Notes under the pieces: generated by a model
Seen by the model: the letters and a program-made list of their open reading frames with translations, nothing else
Told to the model about the DNA's origin: nothing
The model's database searches: none
Made by a program: the position numbers and the translations under genes
Assembly (NCBI RefSeq): GCF_001654835.1
Contig: NZ_LXEP01000021.1
Span: 1 to 64,000 of the forward strand
Length of the DNA stretch: 64,000 bases
Direction of reading: 5' to 3'
Source: Buttiauxella gaviniae ATCC 51604
GTDB lineage: Bacteria; Pseudomonadota; Gammaproteobacteria; Enterobacterales; Enterobacteriaceae
Shown here: positions 9,426 through 18,843 of the stretch, in pieces
Layout of the letters: the number at the start of each line of letters is the position of its first letter
Numbering within the stretch: position 1 is the first letter of the stretch

Positions 9426-9560
9426 ATGGGATTACCTGTTCTTTGCGTGGTTATTCCTCTGGTGTGTTATCTGCTGTGGTTATTCGTTAAACTACGGCGG
9501 TTGTCGCGATTGCAAAAATCGTTGCGCCGTCAACGAATGCGGCATCACCGGAGGGAGTAA
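9426..9560 (+). CDS. Unnamed 44-residue putative membrane protein upstream of hemN
   Basis: An ORF from ATG 9426 to TAA 9558-9560 encodes a hydrophobic N-terminal half (LPVLCVVIPLVCYLLWLF, residues 3-20), enough for one membrane helix. A strongly basic tail follows (about 13 Lys/Arg and 2 His in residues 22-44). By the positive-inside rule the tail would be cytoplasmic. Its stop is two bases before the hemN ATG and the hemN Shine-Dalgarno (GGAGG, 9550-9554) lies inside it, an arrangement typical of translational coupling. It has only a weak ribosome binding site of its own. I do not recognise the protein; it could be a chance ORF. Confidence 0.5.
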   Translation: MGLPVLCVVIPLVCYLLWLFVKLRRLSRLQKSLRRQRMRHHRRE

Positions 9561-9562
9561 GC

Positions 9563-10936
9563 ATGTCTGAGCAGTTAATTGATTGGGATCTGGCCCTGAT
9601 CCAGAAATATAATTATTCAGGGCCGCGTTATACCTCTTATCCTACCGCGCTGGAGTTCTCAGAAGGCTTCGGCGAGGCGGCATTTCTTGAAGCGGTTGCT
9701 CGTTATCCTGAGCGCCCGCTTTCGCTATACGTCCATATTCCGTTCTGCCACAAGCTTTGCTACTTCTGTGGCTGCAATAAAATCGTGACTCGCCAGACGC
9801 ATAAGGCCGATCAGTACCTCGATGCCCTGGAGCAAGAGATTGCCCACCGTGCACCACTCTTTAAGGGCCGTCACGTCAGTCAACTGCATTGGGGCGGCGG
9901 TACACCCACTTACCTCAGTAAAACGCAGATAAGCCGTCTGATGGGGCTTCTACGGGGTCATTTCAGTTTCAACGAAGATGCTGAACTCTCTATTGAAATT
10001 GATCCGCGTGAAATTGAACTCGATGTGCTGGACCATTTGCGTCAGGAAGGGTTTACCCGCCTGAGTATGGGGGTGCAGGATTTCAACAAAGAAGTGCAGC
10101 GCCTGGTTAACCGTGAGCAAGATGAAGAGTTTATCTTTGCGCTGATTCAACGTGCGCGTGAACTCGGTTTCACCTCGACCAATATCGACTTGATTTACGG
10201 CCTACCAAAACAGACGCCAGAAAGTTTTGCCTTCACGCTCAAGCGTGTTGCAGAACTGAGCCCGCATCGGTTAAGCGTTTTTAACTATGCGCACTTACCG
10301 ACTCTGTTTGCCGCACAACGTAAAATCAAAGATGCAGACTTACCCAGCGCCCAGCAAAAACTCGATATTCTGCAAGAAACTATCGGCTCGCTGACCCATG
10401 CCGGATACCAGTTTATTGGTATGGACCACTTCGCCCGGCCAGATGACGAACTGGCGATCGCGCAGCGTGAAGGGAAATTGCATCGTAATTTCCAGGGCTA
10501 TACCACGCAGGGCGATACAGATTTGCTAGGGATGGGCGTTTCCGCCATCAGCATGATTGGCGATTGCTATGCGCAGAACCAGAAAGAGCTAAAAACCTAC
10601 TATCAACAGGTTGATCAGCAAGGCGATGCGCTGTGGCGAGGTCTGGCGCTAACCCGTGATGACTGCATTCGCCGTGACGTGATCAAGGCGCTTATCTGTA
10701 ATTTCCAGCTTAGCTTTGTCGAAATCGAGCGGCTTTGGGATTTGGATTTTGCAGAGTACTTCGCAGAAGACCTGAAATTACTGTCACCACTGGCGAAAGA
10801 TGGGCTGGTGGATATCGACGGAAAACACATTCAGGTGACGGCAAAAGGTCGCCTGCTAATCCGTAATATCTGCATGTGTTTTGATAGTTACTTGCGTCAG
10901 AAGGCGCGGTTGCAGCAGTTCTCTCGCGTTATCTGA
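9563..10936 (+). CDS. hemN: Oxygen-independent coproporphyrinogen III oxidase HemN
   Basis: Radical-SAM enzyme that decarboxylates coproporphyrinogen III to protoporphyrinogen IX in anaerobic haem synthesis. The [4Fe-4S] cluster cysteines are C62, C66 and C69 (HIPFCHKLCYFCGC), and the SAM-binding GGGTPTYL follows near residue 112. At 457 residues it is full length. The start at ATG 9563 has a strong GGAGG site at 9550-9554. A palindromic repeat, not a T-rich terminator, separates it from convergent glnG. Confidence 0.97.
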   Translation: MSEQLIDWDLALIQKYNYSGPRYTSYPTALEFSEGFGEAAFLEAVARYPERPLSLYVHIPFCHKLCYFCGCNKIVTRQTHKADQYLDALEQEIAHRAPLFKGRHVSQLHWGGGTPTYLSKTQISRLMGLLRGHFSFNEDAELSIEIDPREIELDVLDHLRQEGFTRLSMGVQDFNKEVQRLVNREQDEEFIFALIQRARELGFTSTNIDLIYGLPKQTPESFAFTLKRVAELSPHRLSVFNYAHLPTLFAAQRKIKDADLPSAQQKLDILQETIGSLTHAGYQFIGMDHFARPDDELAIAQREGKLHRNFQGYTTQGDTDLLGMGVSAISMIGDCYAQNQKELKTYYQQVDQQGDALWRGLALTRDDCIRRDVIKALICNFQLSFVEIERLWDLDFAEYFAEDLKLLSPLAKDGLVDIDGKHIQVTAKGRLLIRNICMCFDSYLRQKARLQQFSRVI

Positions 10937-10944
10937 TCTGTGTC

Positions 10945-11005
10945 TGATGTCGCTTCGCTAATCCGACCTACACGATCCGTAGGGGGGATTAGCGAAGCGA
11001 CATCC
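10945..11005. repeat. REP/BIME-like palindromic element hemN-glnG
   Basis: GATGTCGCTTCGCTAATCC (10946-10964) is repeated as its exact reverse complement at 10986-11004, 19 bp per arm. An inner CCTAC/GTAGG pair lies in the spacer. The motif resembles enterobacterial REP sequences (GCTTCGCT core). It sits between convergent genes, where such elements commonly stabilise transcripts or act as terminators or gyrase targets. Only this copy was noticed in the window. Confidence 0.8.
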
Positions 11006-11043
11006 ACCAGAAAGAGCCAGATGGTGCTGACTTATTCCTTTTT

Positions 11044-12453
11044 TTACTCCATTCCCAACTCTTTCAATTTACGCGTCAGGGTATTTCGCCCCCAGCCAAG
11101 TAAACGAGCCGCTTCCTGCTTGTGCCCCTGCGTATGCCGCAGTGCTGTTGTTAGCAATGTACGCTCCATTTCAGGCTGAGCTTCAGAGAGTAAGTTCTGA
11201 TGACCGGAACGTAATGCGCGGTCCGCCCATTGCGCCAGAAGTGTTGCCCAACTGTCTGACTGAGAATGCGCTGGGCTATCGGGAATGGTTGTCTCGAACA
11301 GCTCAGCAGGCAAATCCTGAATCAACACTTCCTGGCCCGCAGCCATCACGGTTAACCAACGACAGGTGTTTTCCAGTTGGCGCACGTTTCCAGGCCAGGC
11401 AAGGCGCGTTAACGCATTTTCTGTTTCCGGGTGCAGCAATTTCGCTTCCACGCCCAGTTCTTTGGCCGCATCTTGCAAGAAGTGGCGAGCCAGACGTGGA
11501 ATATCTTCGCGGCGTTCACGCAGCGGTGGCAAATGCACGCGAATAACGTTCAGGCGATGGAATAAATCCTCACGGAATTTCCCTTCCTGCACGCGCAACT
11601 CAAGGTTCTGGTGGGTCGCGGCAATGATTCGCACATCGACTTTTACCGGTGCATAACCGCCAACGCGATAAAACTGACCATCAGCGAGTACGCGCAACAA
11701 GCGAGTCTGCACATCCAACGGCATATCACCGATTTCATCGAGGAAAAGTGTGCCACCGTCGGCTTGCTCAAAACGGCCCTGGCGAATTTGATTCGCACCG
11801 GTAAACGCGCCTTTCTCGTGACCAAACAGCTCAGACTCAATCAAATCCTTCGGGATTGCGGCCATGTTCAGCGCAATAAAAGGTGATTTCACGCGTGGGC
11901 TATGGCGATGCAGAGCGTGTGCAACCAACTCTTTACCGGTACCAGACTCACCGTTAATCAACACACTTATTGATGAACGGGAGAGGCGGCCAATAATTCG
12001 AAACACATCCTGCATAGCTGGCGCTTCACCAATAATATCGGTGGTTGGCCCATTAACCTGCACATTGCGCGGCTGCTGCTGTTCCTGATAGTGGCTGATA
12101 GCGCGCTCAACAAGTGCCACCGCTTCATCAATATCAAATGGTTTTGGCAGGTAATCAAAAGCGCCTTGCTGATAAGCACTCACCGCTGCTTCAAGATCTG
12201 AATGAGCGGTCATTATGATGACCGGCAACATCGGGTGGCGCTGTTTAATCTGCTTTAGCAGTGCCAGACCATCCATGCCTGGCATGCGGATATCAGATAA
12301 CAATACGTCCGGGGTCTTGGTTGCGAGAGCGTTCAGAACTTCATTGCCGCTCTCAAATGTGGTGCAGCTTAAACCAGCCCCAGTCAGTGCACGTTCCAGC
12401 ACCCAACGGATGGAGCTATCATCATCAACGACCCAGACTATCCCTCGTTGCAT
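11044..12453 (-). CDS. glnG: Nitrogen regulation response regulator NtrC
   Basis: Activates sigma-54 promoters of nitrogen-scavenging genes when phosphorylated by NtrB. Receiver domain residues 1-120 with phospho-acceptor Asp54 (LLSDIRMPG). AAA+ domain about residues 140-375 with Walker A (GESGTGKE), the sigma-54-contacting GAFTGA loop and the Walker B stretch [10 protein letters not shown]. The C-terminal Fis-type helix-turn-helix is at residues 430-469. At 469 residues it is intact. It follows glnL by eight bases on the reverse strand (glnA-glnL-glnG operon). Confidence 0.97.
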   Translation of the reverse strand: MQRGIVWVVDDDSSIRWVLERALTGAGLSCTTFESGNEVLNALATKTPDVLLSDIRMPGMDGLALLKQIKQRHPMLPVIIMTAHSDLEAAVSAYQQGAFDYLPKPFDIDEAVALVERAISHYQEQQQPRNVQVNGPTTDIIGEAPAMQDVFRIIGRLSRSSISVLINGESGTGKELVAHALHRHSPRVKSPFIALNMAAIPKDLIESELFGHEKGAFTGANQIRQGRFEQADGGTLFLDEIGDMPLDVQTRLLRVLADGQFYRVGGYAPVKVDVRIIAATHQNLELRVQEGKFREDLFHRLNVIRVHLPPLRERREDIPRLARHFLQDAAKELGVEAKLLHPETENALTRLAWPGNVRQLENTCRWLTVMAAGQEVLIQDLPAELFETTIPDSPAHSQSDSWATLLAQWADRALRSGHQNLLSEAQPEMERTLLTTALRHTQGHKQEAARLLGWGRNTLTRKLKELGME

Positions 12454-12461
12454 AAAGACCT

Positions 12462-13511
12462 CTACTTACGAATAGGCAGGTAAACCGAAAACTCGGTATG
12501 ACCAGGCCAACTGTTAAATTCGATTTTCCCCGAATGCTGATCGATCAAGTTGCGTGCAATAGAAAGACCTAAACCTGTCCCTCCCTCACGTCCGCTCACC
12601 ATTGGGTAGAATAGTGTGTCCTGCAGATGGGCCGGAATACCCGGACCGTTGTCTTCAATATCAATACGTGCAGCCAGGCGATAGCGAGTGCCGTGCAGAG
12701 TAAGCTGAAAAGCGGTACGCGTACGTAACACTATTTCGCCACCATCACTGCCCAGCGCCTGAAGCGCGTTACGCACAATATTCAGTAAAATCTGTTCAAT
12801 TTGATCCGGGTCGTGTGCCAGTTCAGGCAAACTTGGGTCGTAATCTCTTATCAGCGTGACATTCGCTGGCAACTCCATCGACACCAGTTTCATAACCCGT
12901 TCGGTGACTTTGTGAATACTTTCTGTGACGTGCATGCCGGGTTGTTGCGGGCCTAACAGCCTGTCGACCAGGTTACGTAAGCGGTCGGCTTGCTCAATAA
13001 TCACCTTGGTGTATTCAGTGAGCGAAGGGTCCGGTAAGGCTTTAGCCAGCAATTGCGCTGCACCGCGTAACCCGCCCAAGGGGTTTTTAATCTCGTGAGC
13101 CAGCCCACGGACTAAGTCACGAGCGGCAATTTGCTGCGCCTGCTGTAACTGTTCCTGACTTAAACGGCGTTGGTTATCCATCGGCGCCATTTCCATCAGG
13201 ATGAAACCTTCTGGTAAACGTTGTGCAGTCAGGGAAAGAATATGGGAGCGGCTATCAATAACCAGTGTGACTTCGTTATCGGTAAAGCCTTGGCCTGCCG
13301 TCAGGCTTTCCTGCATCAAGCCAACATTTAGCGAAAAGTAACTCAACAGTTCTGGTAGCGGTGTGCCGTACAGCTTGCGCGAACTCTGCGCCAAAAGTTG
13401 CTGTGCCGCCGGGTTGGCGTAATGAACCGCCAGTTCGTCATCGACCAGTAAAATACTGTTGATTAAAGAATTCAGGATCTGCCCAGCATCGGGCAGTGTG
13501 CCGGTTGCCAT
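12462..13511 (-). CDS. glnL: Nitrogen regulation sensor kinase/phosphatase NtrB
   Basis: Cytoplasmic histidine kinase controlling NtrC under PII (GlnB) input. N-terminal PAS domain (residues about 8-115), phospho-accepting His139 in [12 protein letters not shown], and ATPase domain with N box ([10 protein letters not shown]), G1 (DNGPGIP) and G2 ([10 protein letters not shown]). The ATG at 13511 is chosen over the upstream in-frame start at 13535: it gives 349 residues as in E. coli and has GGAG eight bases upstream. An NtrC operator and a terminator separate it from glnA, so expression can come from glnAp2 read-through or from its own NtrC-repressed promoter. Confidence 0.96.
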   Translation of the reverse strand: MATGTLPDAGQILNSLINSILLVDDELAVHYANPAAQQLLAQSSRKLYGTPLPELLSYFSLNVGLMQESLTAGQGFTDNEVTLVIDSRSHILSLTAQRLPEGFILMEMAPMDNQRRLSQEQLQQAQQIAARDLVRGLAHEIKNPLGGLRGAAQLLAKALPDPSLTEYTKVIIEQADRLRNLVDRLLGPQQPGMHVTESIHKVTERVMKLVSMELPANVTLIRDYDPSLPELAHDPDQIEQILLNIVRNALQALGSDGGEIVLRTRTAFQLTLHGTRYRLAARIDIEDNGPGIPAHLQDTLFYPMVSGREGGTGLGLSIARNLIDQHSGKIEFNSWPGHTEFSVYLPIRK

Positions 13512-13530
13512 ACAGCAGTCTCCGATAATT

Positions 13531-13547
13531 TGCACTGTGATGGTGCA
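13531..13547. promoter_or_regulatory. NtrC operator at glnLp
   Basis: TGCACTGTGATGGTGCA fits the NtrC dyad TGCAC-N7-GTGCA exactly. It lies 20 bases upstream of the glnL start, the position at which NtrC represses glnLp in E. coli. Confidence 0.85.
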
Positions 13548-13597
13548 TTATAGTTTCCTGGCGGCAATAAACGTTGCTGCAACAGGTTATTTGTGGA

Positions 13598-13625
13598 TAA
13601 AAAAGCCCATCAACGATGGGCTTAA
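13598..13625 (-). terminator. Terminator between glnA and glnL
   Basis: The 9-bp stem AAGCCCATC/GATGGGCTT at 13603-13623 is followed on the reverse strand by a T-run at 13598-13604. It should partly end glnA transcripts and set the glnA:glnLG ratio. Confidence 0.85.
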
Positions 13626-13660
13626 GTCGGACATGACTAACTCATTAAACGCTGTAGTAC
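13598..13660 (-). ncRNA. Candidate GlnZ-like sRNA from the glnA 3' end
   Basis: In E. coli and Salmonella the sRNA GlnZ is released from the 3' untranslated region of glnA mRNA. Here the region after the glnA stop (13645-13647) is about 47 nt and ends in a strong intrinsic terminator: AAGCCCATC-GTT-GATGGGC followed by six T on the reverse strand. That is the right anatomy for an Hfq-bound 3' UTR RNA. The 5' processing end cannot be seen, so the boundary at 13660 is arbitrary. Confidence 0.4.
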
Positions 13661-15054
13661 AGCTCAAACTCAACTGGGTGTGGAGTCATGCGCACACGGT
13701 CGTTTTCTTCGATACGCAGAGCGATGTAAGCATCGATAGCTTCATCCGTGAACACGCCGCCCGCAGTCAGGAACTCGCGGTCTTCGTTCAGGCAGCTCAG
13801 TGCTTCTTCCAGAGAACCCGCGACTTGTGGGATCTCTTTAGCTTCTTCTGGCGGCAGGTCATACAGGTTTTTGTCCATTGCTTCGCCCGGATGGATTTTG
13901 TTCTTGATACCATCAAGACCAGCCATCAGCAGTGCTGCGAAGCACAGGTACGGGTTAGCCGCTGGGTCTGGGAAACGCACTTCGATACGACGTGCTTTCG
14001 GAGACGCAACTACTGGGATACGGATTGAAGCAGAACGGTTAGCGGCAGAGTAAGCCAGCATTACTGGAGCTTCGTAACCCGGGACCAGACGCTTGTAGGA
14101 GTTGGTGGTTGGGTTAGCCAGGGCGTTGATGGCTTTAGCGTGTTTGATAACACCGCCGATGTAGTACAGCGCTTGCTCAGACAGGCCAGCATATTTGTCA
14201 CCAGCGAACAGGTTTACGCCGTTCTTAGCCAGGGACATATGGCAGTGCATACCAGAACCGTTATCGCCAAACATTGGTTTTGGCATAAAGGTCGCTGTTT
14301 TGCCGTAAGCATGAGCAACGTTGTGAACCACATATTTGTAGATCTGAATTTCATCTGCTTTTTTGGTCATGGTGTTGAAGCGGGTAGCCACTTCGTTCTG
14401 ACCAGCAGTTGCTACTTCGTGGTGGTGAGCTTCAACAACCAAGCCCATTTGCTCCATAGTCAGACACATTGCAGAACGCAGGTCTTGTGCGGAGTCAACT
14501 GGTGGAACTGGGAAGTAACCGCCTTTAACAGCAGGACGGTGGCCTTTGTTGCCGCCTTCGTATTTGGTGCCGCTGTTCCAAGCGCCTTCGATATCATCGA
14601 TAGCAACGTGAGAACCGGAGATAGAGCTACCGAAACGAACGTCGTCGAACAGGAAGAACTCTGGCTCTGGCCCGAACAGTACGGTATCGGCGATGCCAGT
14701 AGAACGCAGGTAGTCTTCAGCACGCTTGGAAATGGAACGCGGGTCGCGGTCATAACCTTGCATGGTGCCTGGCTCAAGAATGTCGCAACGAATGATCAGC
14801 GTAGAATCAGCGAAGAACGGGTCGATGACAGCAGTAGACGCATCTGGCATCAGAACCATGTCGGATTCATTGATGCCTTTCCAGCCACCAATTGAAGAGC
14901 CATCAAACATTTTGCCTTCTTCGAAGAAGTCAGCAGTAACCTGATGAGCAGGGATAGTGACGTGCTGTTCTTTACCTTTGGTGTCAGTGAAGCGCAGATC
15001 AACAAACTTCACTTCGTGTTCATTCAGCATCGTCAAAACGTGTTCAGCGGACAT
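13645..15054 (-). CDS. glnA: Glutamine synthetase, type I
   Basis: Condenses glutamate and ammonia to glutamine with ATP; the central ammonia-assimilating enzyme, a dodecamer controlled by adenylylation. It has 469 residues. The beta-grasp domain is at the N-terminus, and the catalytic signature KGINESDM / [11 protein letters not shown] is near residues 50-66. The adenylylation site Tyr in [11 protein letters not shown] is at about residue 398. The family stretch [11 protein letters not shown] is about residues 264-274. It starts at ATG 15054, with CGGGAGAG upstream. Transcription is governed by a full NtrC/sigma-54 control region and probably CRP (see 15111-15291). Confidence 0.98.
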   Translation of the reverse strand: MSAEHVLTMLNEHEVKFVDLRFTDTKGKEQHVTIPAHQVTADFFEEGKMFDGSSIGGWKGINESDMVLMPDASTAVIDPFFADSTLIIRCDILEPGTMQGYDRDPRSISKRAEDYLRSTGIADTVLFGPEPEFFLFDDVRFGSSISGSHVAIDDIEGAWNSGTKYEGGNKGHRPAVKGGYFPVPPVDSAQDLRSAMCLTMEQMGLVVEAHHHEVATAGQNEVATRFNTMTKKADEIQIYKYVVHNVAHAYGKTATFMPKPMFGDNGSGMHCHMSLAKNGVNLFAGDKYAGLSEQALYYIGGVIKHAKAINALANPTTNSYKRLVPGYEAPVMLAYSAANRSASIRIPVVASPKARRIEVRFPDPAANPYLCFAALLMAGLDGIKNKIHPGEAMDKNLYDLPPEEAKEIPQVAGSLEEALSCLNEDREFLTAGGVFTDEAIDAYIALRIEENDRVRMTPHPVEFELYYSV

Positions 15055-15110
15055 ACTTAACTCTCCCGGATTTGGTCATTGAATTGGCTTGTTGCCCTGA
15101 AATGATTAAA

Positions 15111-15126
15111 GCGAAATCTGTGCCAA
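15111..15126 (-). promoter_or_regulatory. Sigma-54 promoter glnAp2
   Basis: On the reverse strand TTGGCACAGATTTCGC has the -24 GG and -12 GC dinucleotides separated by ten bases, matching the sigma-54 consensus and, as I recall it, the E. coli glnAp2 sequence. It lies about 60 bases upstream of the glnA start. Confidence 0.9.
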
Positions 15127-15156
15127 CTTTTAAATTACCCCAAAAAGGCGCTATCA

Positions 15157-15196
15157 TGCGCACTATAGTGCAAAAGGGCTGCACCACGATGGATAG
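15157..15196. promoter_or_regulatory. Lower-affinity NtrC-like sites near glnAp2
   Basis: GCACTATAGTGC (15160-15171) is a perfect 12-bp dyad, and TGCACCACGATGG (15180-15192) has one good half-site. They lie between glnAp2 and the two strong NtrC sites, where E. coli has weak NtrC sites thought to limit maximal expression. Confidence 0.5.
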
Positions 15197-15198
15197 TT

Positions 15199-15215
15199 TG
15201 CACCAATGTAGTGCT
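15199..15215. promoter_or_regulatory. NtrC enhancer site, promoter-proximal
   Basis: TGCACCAATGTAGTGCT fits TGCAC-N7-GTGCW. Its centre is 32 bp (three helical turns) from that of the next site, the cooperative spacing known for glnA enhancers. Confidence 0.9.
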
Positions 15216-15230
15216 TCAGTCTGAGATTTG

Positions 15231-15247
15231 AGCACCATATTGGTGCA
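15231..15247. promoter_or_regulatory. NtrC enhancer site, promoter-distal
   Basis: AGCACCATATTGGTGCA fits the NtrC consensus and differs from the E. coli strong site by about one base. Together with 15199-15215 it forms the two-site enhancer for glnAp2, and it probably overlaps the region of a sigma-70 glnAp1. Confidence 0.9.
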
Positions 15248-15275
15248 ATTTTCGTTGTGGCTCCCTTTTTTGCTC

Positions 15276-15291
15276 CGTGAAAGCGATCACA
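15276..15291. promoter_or_regulatory. CRP site between glnA and typA
   Basis: CGTGA-AAGCGA-TCACA matches nine of ten specified bases of the CRP dyad TGTGA-N6-TCACA. glnAp1 is CRP-activated in E. coli; the site could also affect divergent typA. Confidence 0.7.
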
Positions 15292-15301
15292 AACCATTAC
15301 T

Positions 15302-15320
15302 TTTTACATTGTTTGTAAAA
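15302..15320. repeat. 7-bp inverted repeat TTTTACA-N5-TGTAAAA
   Basis: A perfect dyad lies between the CRP site and the typA start, 78 bases before typA. It looks like an operator, but I cannot assign a protein; it is not the TyrR orientation. Confidence 0.4.
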
Positions 15321-15397
15321 GTTCTTTGTGATCCTGTTATGTCCTTCGATTAATACGTGTACAATAACGCGCTATTTCTAATGCCTGAGGCAAAGTT

Positions 15398-17224
15398 GTG
15401 ATCGAAAATCTGCGTAATATCGCCATCATCGCGCACGTTGACCATGGTAAAACTACCCTGGTTGATAAGCTGCTGCAGCAATCTGGTACTTTCAGTAACG
15501 AACGTGCTGAAGCCACCGAACGCGTGATGGACTCCAACGATTTGGAGAAAGAGCGTGGGATTACCATCCTCGCTAAAAACACCGCTATCAAATGGAATGA
15601 CTACCGTATCAACATCGTTGATACCCCTGGGCACGCCGACTTCGGTGGCGAAGTTGAACGTGTAATGTCCATGGTAGACTCCGTTCTGCTGGTCGTTGAC
15701 GCAATGGATGGCCCAATGCCGCAGACGCGCTTCGTAACCAAAAAGGCATTTGCCCACGGTTTGAAGCCAATTGTTGTAATCAACAAAGTTGACCGTCCTG
15801 GCGCGCGTCCTGACTGGGTTGTTGATCAGGTATTTGACCTGTTCGTTAACCTTGATGCGACTGACGAGCAGCTCGATTTCCCAATCATCTATGCATCAGC
15901 ATTGATGGGTATCGCGGGTAACGATCACAATGAGATGGCGGAAGACATGACCCCGCTGTACCAGGCGATTGTTGACCACGTTAAAGCACCATCCGTTGAC
16001 TCTGATGGTCCGTTCCAGATGCAAATCTCCCAGCTTGATTACAACAACTACGTTGGCGTAATCGGCATCGGTCGCATCAAACGCGGTAAAGTGAAGCCTA
16101 ACCAGCAAATCACTATCATCGACAGCGAAGGTAAAACTCGTAACGGTAAAGTCGGTAAAGTACTGACTCACCTCGGTCTGGAGCGTATTGAATCCACCGA
16201 AGCTGAAGCCGGCGACATCATCGCGATTACCGGTCTGGGCGAGCTGAACATCTCCGACACTCTTTGCGATACGCAAAATGTTGAAGCGCTGCCAGCACTG
16301 TCTGTTGATGAACCAACTGTTACCATGTTCTTCAACGTCAACACCTCTCCGTTCTGTGGCAAAGAAGGTAAATTTGTTACCTCTCGTCAGATCCTTGACC
16401 GCCTGAACAAAGAGCTGGTGCACAACGTTGCACTGCGTGTTGAAGAAACCGAAGATGCGGATGCATTCCGTGTATCCGGTCGTGGCGAACTGCACCTGTC
16501 TGTGTTGATCGAAAACATGCGTCGTGAAGGCTTCGAACTGGCTGTGTCCCGTCCGAAAGTAATCAACCGTATGATCGATGGTCGTATGCAAGAGCCGTTC
16601 GAAAACGTGACTCTGGATATCGAAGAACAGCACCAGGGTTCTGTAATGCAGGCGATGGGCGAGCGTAAGGGCGATGTCAAAGACATGATCCCTGACGGCA
16701 AAGGCCGTATCCGTCTGGATTACCTGATCCCAGCACGTGGCCTGATCGGCTTCCGTACTGAGTTCATGACCATGACTTCTGGTACTGGTCTGCTGTACTC
16801 CACATTCAGCCATTACGACGACGTGAAGCCAGGCGAAATCGGCCAGCGCCAGAACGGCGTGCTGATCTCTAACGGCCAGGGTAAAGCAGTCGCGTTTGCG
16901 CTGTTCAGCCTGCAGGACCGCGGTAAGCTGTTCCTGGGTCACGGTGCAGAAGTTTACGAAGGCCAGATCATCGGTATTCACAGTCGTTCTAACGACCTGA
17001 CTGTAAACTGCCTGACCGGTAAGAAACTGACCAACATGCGTGCGTCCGGTACTGACGAAGCAACAACTCTGGTTCCTGCATTGAAGATGTCTCTGGAGCA
17101 AGCTCTGGAATTCATCGATGATGACGAACTGGTAGAAGTTACTCCGACTTCCGTACGTATTCGTAAGCGTCACCTGACTGAAAACGACCGCAAACGTGCG
17201 GGTCGTGGTAGCAAAGAAGCGTAA
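15398..17224 (+). CDS. typA: Ribosome-associated GTPase TypA/BipA
   Basis: EF-G-like translational GTPase that binds 70S/30S particles and supports growth at low temperature, stress responses and 50S assembly. G1 is [10 protein letters not shown] (residues 12-21), G2 lies in RGITI, G3 is DTPGHAD and G4 is NKVD. Two beta-barrel/EF-G-like domains and the BipA-specific C-terminal domain follow. It is 608 residues. The start is GTG at 15398, supported by GAGG at 15387-15390 and by the N-terminus [10 protein letters not shown] shared with E. coli. A possible -10 TACAAT lies at 15360-15365. A strong terminator follows. Confidence 0.97.
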   Translation: MIENLRNIAIIAHVDHGKTTLVDKLLQQSGTFSNERAEATERVMDSNDLEKERGITILAKNTAIKWNDYRINIVDTPGHADFGGEVERVMSMVDSVLLVVDAMDGPMPQTRFVTKKAFAHGLKPIVVINKVDRPGARPDWVVDQVFDLFVNLDATDEQLDFPIIYASALMGIAGNDHNEMAEDMTPLYQAIVDHVKAPSVDSDGPFQMQISQLDYNNYVGVIGIGRIKRGKVKPNQQITIIDSEGKTRNGKVGKVLTHLGLERIESTEAEAGDIIAITGLGELNISDTLCDTQNVEALPALSVDEPTVTMFFNVNTSPFCGKEGKFVTSRQILDRLNKELVHNVALRVEETEDADAFRVSGRGELHLSVLIENMRREGFELAVSRPKVINRMIDGRMQEPFENVTLDIEEQHQGSVMQAMGERKGDVKDMIPDGKGRIRLDYLIPARGLIGFRTEFMTMTSGTGLLYSTFSHYDDVKPGEIGQRQNGVLISNGQGKAVAFALFSLQDRGKLFLGHGAEVYEGQIIGIHSRSNDLTVNCLTGKKLTNMRASGTDEATTLVPALKMSLEQALEFIDDDELVEVTPTSVRIRKRHLTENDRKRAGRGSKEA

Positions 17225-17248
17225 GTTTCTTTCCTGCAAAGCATTGAA

Positions 17249-17278
17249 GCCCTGCCTGTTTAGGCGGGGCTTTTTTTT
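17249..17278 (+). terminator. Rho-independent terminator after typA
   Basis: The 8-bp stem GCCCTGCC/GGCGGGGC (one G-T pair) with loop TGTTTA is followed by eight T at 17271-17278. Confidence 0.9.
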
Positions 17279-17377
17279 GCTTAATAACTCGCAGAACCCG
17301 GATCGCTTTTTTATCTGCGATAGTCAAAGCTACCCTTTACCGCTACAGTTATTTGTCCATGCGCAAAGGAGAAGCTT

Positions 17378-17974
17378 ATGCTGTATATCTTTGATTTAGG
17401 AAACGTCATCGTTGATATCGACTTCAACCGAGTAATGGGGGTTTGGAGCGATTACAGCCGTGTCCCGCTAGCGAATTTGCAGAAAAGCTTTGTAATGGGC
17501 GAGGCGTTTCAACGCCACGAGCGGGGGCAAATTAGCGACGAAGAATTTGCTGCTGCGATATGCGAAGAAATGGGCATGGCGTTGAGCTTTGATCAGTTTT
17601 CTGCAGGCTGGCAGGCTATCTTTGTTGGCTTACGTCCGGACGTTATCGCTGTCATGAACAAGCTTCGTGAACAGGGGCATCGTGTCGTAGTGCTCTCTAA
17701 CACCAACCGTTTACACACTTATTTCTGGCCCGGTGAATATCCGCAAATCGCCGAGGCGGCAGATAAAATCTATCTGTCTCAGGAAATGGGAATGCGTAAA
17801 CCCGACGCTGAGATCTATCAAAAACTCCTCGAAACGGAACGTTTTTCGGCAAGTGAAGCCGTCTTTTTTGACGACAACGCCGATAATATTAAAGGAGCTC
17901 AACAGGTGGGGATCACCAGCATTTTGGTGACCGGTAAAAACACGGTGCCCGATTATTTCTCAAAAAGCCTATGA
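17378..17974 (+). CDS. yihX: HAD-family alpha-D-glucose-1-phosphate phosphatase YihX
   Basis: HAD superfamily phosphatase; the E. coli enzyme hydrolyses alpha-glucose-1-phosphate. Motif I is FDLGNVIVD (Asp6 nucleophile), motif II is VLSNTN, and motif III/IV are the Lys of MRKPD and FFDDNADN. At 198 residues it matches the E. coli length. A strong AAGGAG site precedes ATG 17378. Its stop overlaps the yihY start (ATGA), and it heads a run yihX-yihY-dtd-fabY of overlapping or adjoining genes. Confidence 0.93.
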   Translation: MLYIFDLGNVIVDIDFNRVMGVWSDYSRVPLANLQKSFVMGEAFQRHERGQISDEEFAAAICEEMGMALSFDQFSAGWQAIFVGLRPDVIAVMNKLREQGHRVVVLSNTNRLHTYFWPGEYPQIAEAADKIYLSQEMGMRKPDAEIYQKLLETERFSASEAVFFDDNADNIKGAQQVGITSILVTGKNTVPDYFSKSL

Positions 17975-18843
17975 TAAAAGACGTTCATCGCAAAACGAGC
18001 AAGCACCTCAGGCCCTGTATCGCCTGGGGTAAATTGCTCTGGCATCGGATTGACCAGGACAATATGACCACGCTTGCAGGTAACCTTGCTTACGTGTCAT
18101 TGCTCTCACTGGTGCCTTTGGTTGCGGTAGTGTTTGCGTTATTTGCAGCTTTCCCGATGTTTGCCGACGTTAGTATTCAACTGCGGCATTTTGTCTTCTC
18201 AAACTTTCTGCCCGCGACGGGCGATATCATCCAACGCTATATCGAACAGTTTGTTGCTAACTCCAACAAGATGACTGCTGTGGGGGCCTGTGGCCTTATT
18301 GTTACAGCATTGCTGCTGATGTATGCAGTGGATAGCGCACTAAATACTATCTGGCGCAGCACGCGCACCAGGCCAAAAATTTACTCGTTTGCCGTCTACT
18401 GGATGATTTTGACGCTAGGGCCGTTGCTGGCAGGTGCGAGTTTGGTGATAAGTTCGTATCTGCTTTCGCTGCGCTGGGTGACGGGCTTTAACAGCACGAT
18501 TGATATTGTGTTGCGTATCTTCCCGTTGCTGCTCTCCTGGCTGTCATTCTGGATGTTATATAGCATCGTTCCAACTACTCGAGTCCCGGTGCGAGATGCA
18601 CTGATTGGCTCGCTGGTGGCCGCTCTTTTATTTGAGCTTGGTAAGAAAGGTTTTGCCCTCTACATCACCATGTTTCCCTCTTACCAATTGATTTACGGCG
18701 TGTTAGCCGTGATCCCCATTTTATTTGTCTGGGTCTATTGGACCTGGTGTATCGTGTTGCTCGGCGCCGAAATTACTGTCACTCTCGGTGATTACCGCAA
18801 ACTCCGTGTCGAAGCCCAGCAGGAAGAATTGGAAGAACCATGA
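17971..18843 (+). CDS. yihY: Inner-membrane protein YihY (UPF0761, once called RNase BN)
   Basis: A 290-residue polytopic membrane protein with about six hydrophobic segments (roughly residues 35-65, 90-110, 140-165, 180-205, 215-235 and 245-275). It was once misassigned as ribonuclease BN, which is now attributed to another gene. Its actual role is not established. The start overlaps yihX by four bases (ATGA) and the stop overlaps dtd by four bases, so translational coupling is likely. Confidence 0.92.
   Translation: MIKDVHRKTSKHLRPCIAWGKLLWHRIDQDNMTTLAGNLAYVSLLSLVPLVAVVFALFAAFPMFADVSIQLRHFVFSNFLPATGDIIQRYIEQFVANSNKMTAVGACGLIVTALLLMYAVDSALNTIWRSTRTRPKIYSFAVYWMILTLGPLLAGASLVISSYLLSLRWVTGFNSTIDIVLRIFPLLLSWLSFWMLYSIVPTTRVPVRDALIGSLVAALLFELGKKGFALYITMFPSYQLIYGVLAVIPILFVWVYWTWCIVLLGAEITVTLGDYRKLRVEAQQEELEEP

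Noticed and set aside
13592-13600. Exact DnaA box (TTATCCACA on the reverse strand) between glnA and glnL
   Set aside because: A single 9-mer of this degeneracy is expected about twice in 64 kb by chance; there is no second box or GATC cluster nearby.
14140-14895. 251-codon open frame on the forward strand inside glnA
   Set aside because: It is a shadow of glnA: long because of strong codon bias on the opposite strand, and it has no recognisable motif.
15896-17239. 447-codon open frame on the reverse strand
   Set aside because: It lies wholly opposite typA, has no ribosome binding site or family resemblance, and its composition mirrors the typA codon pattern.
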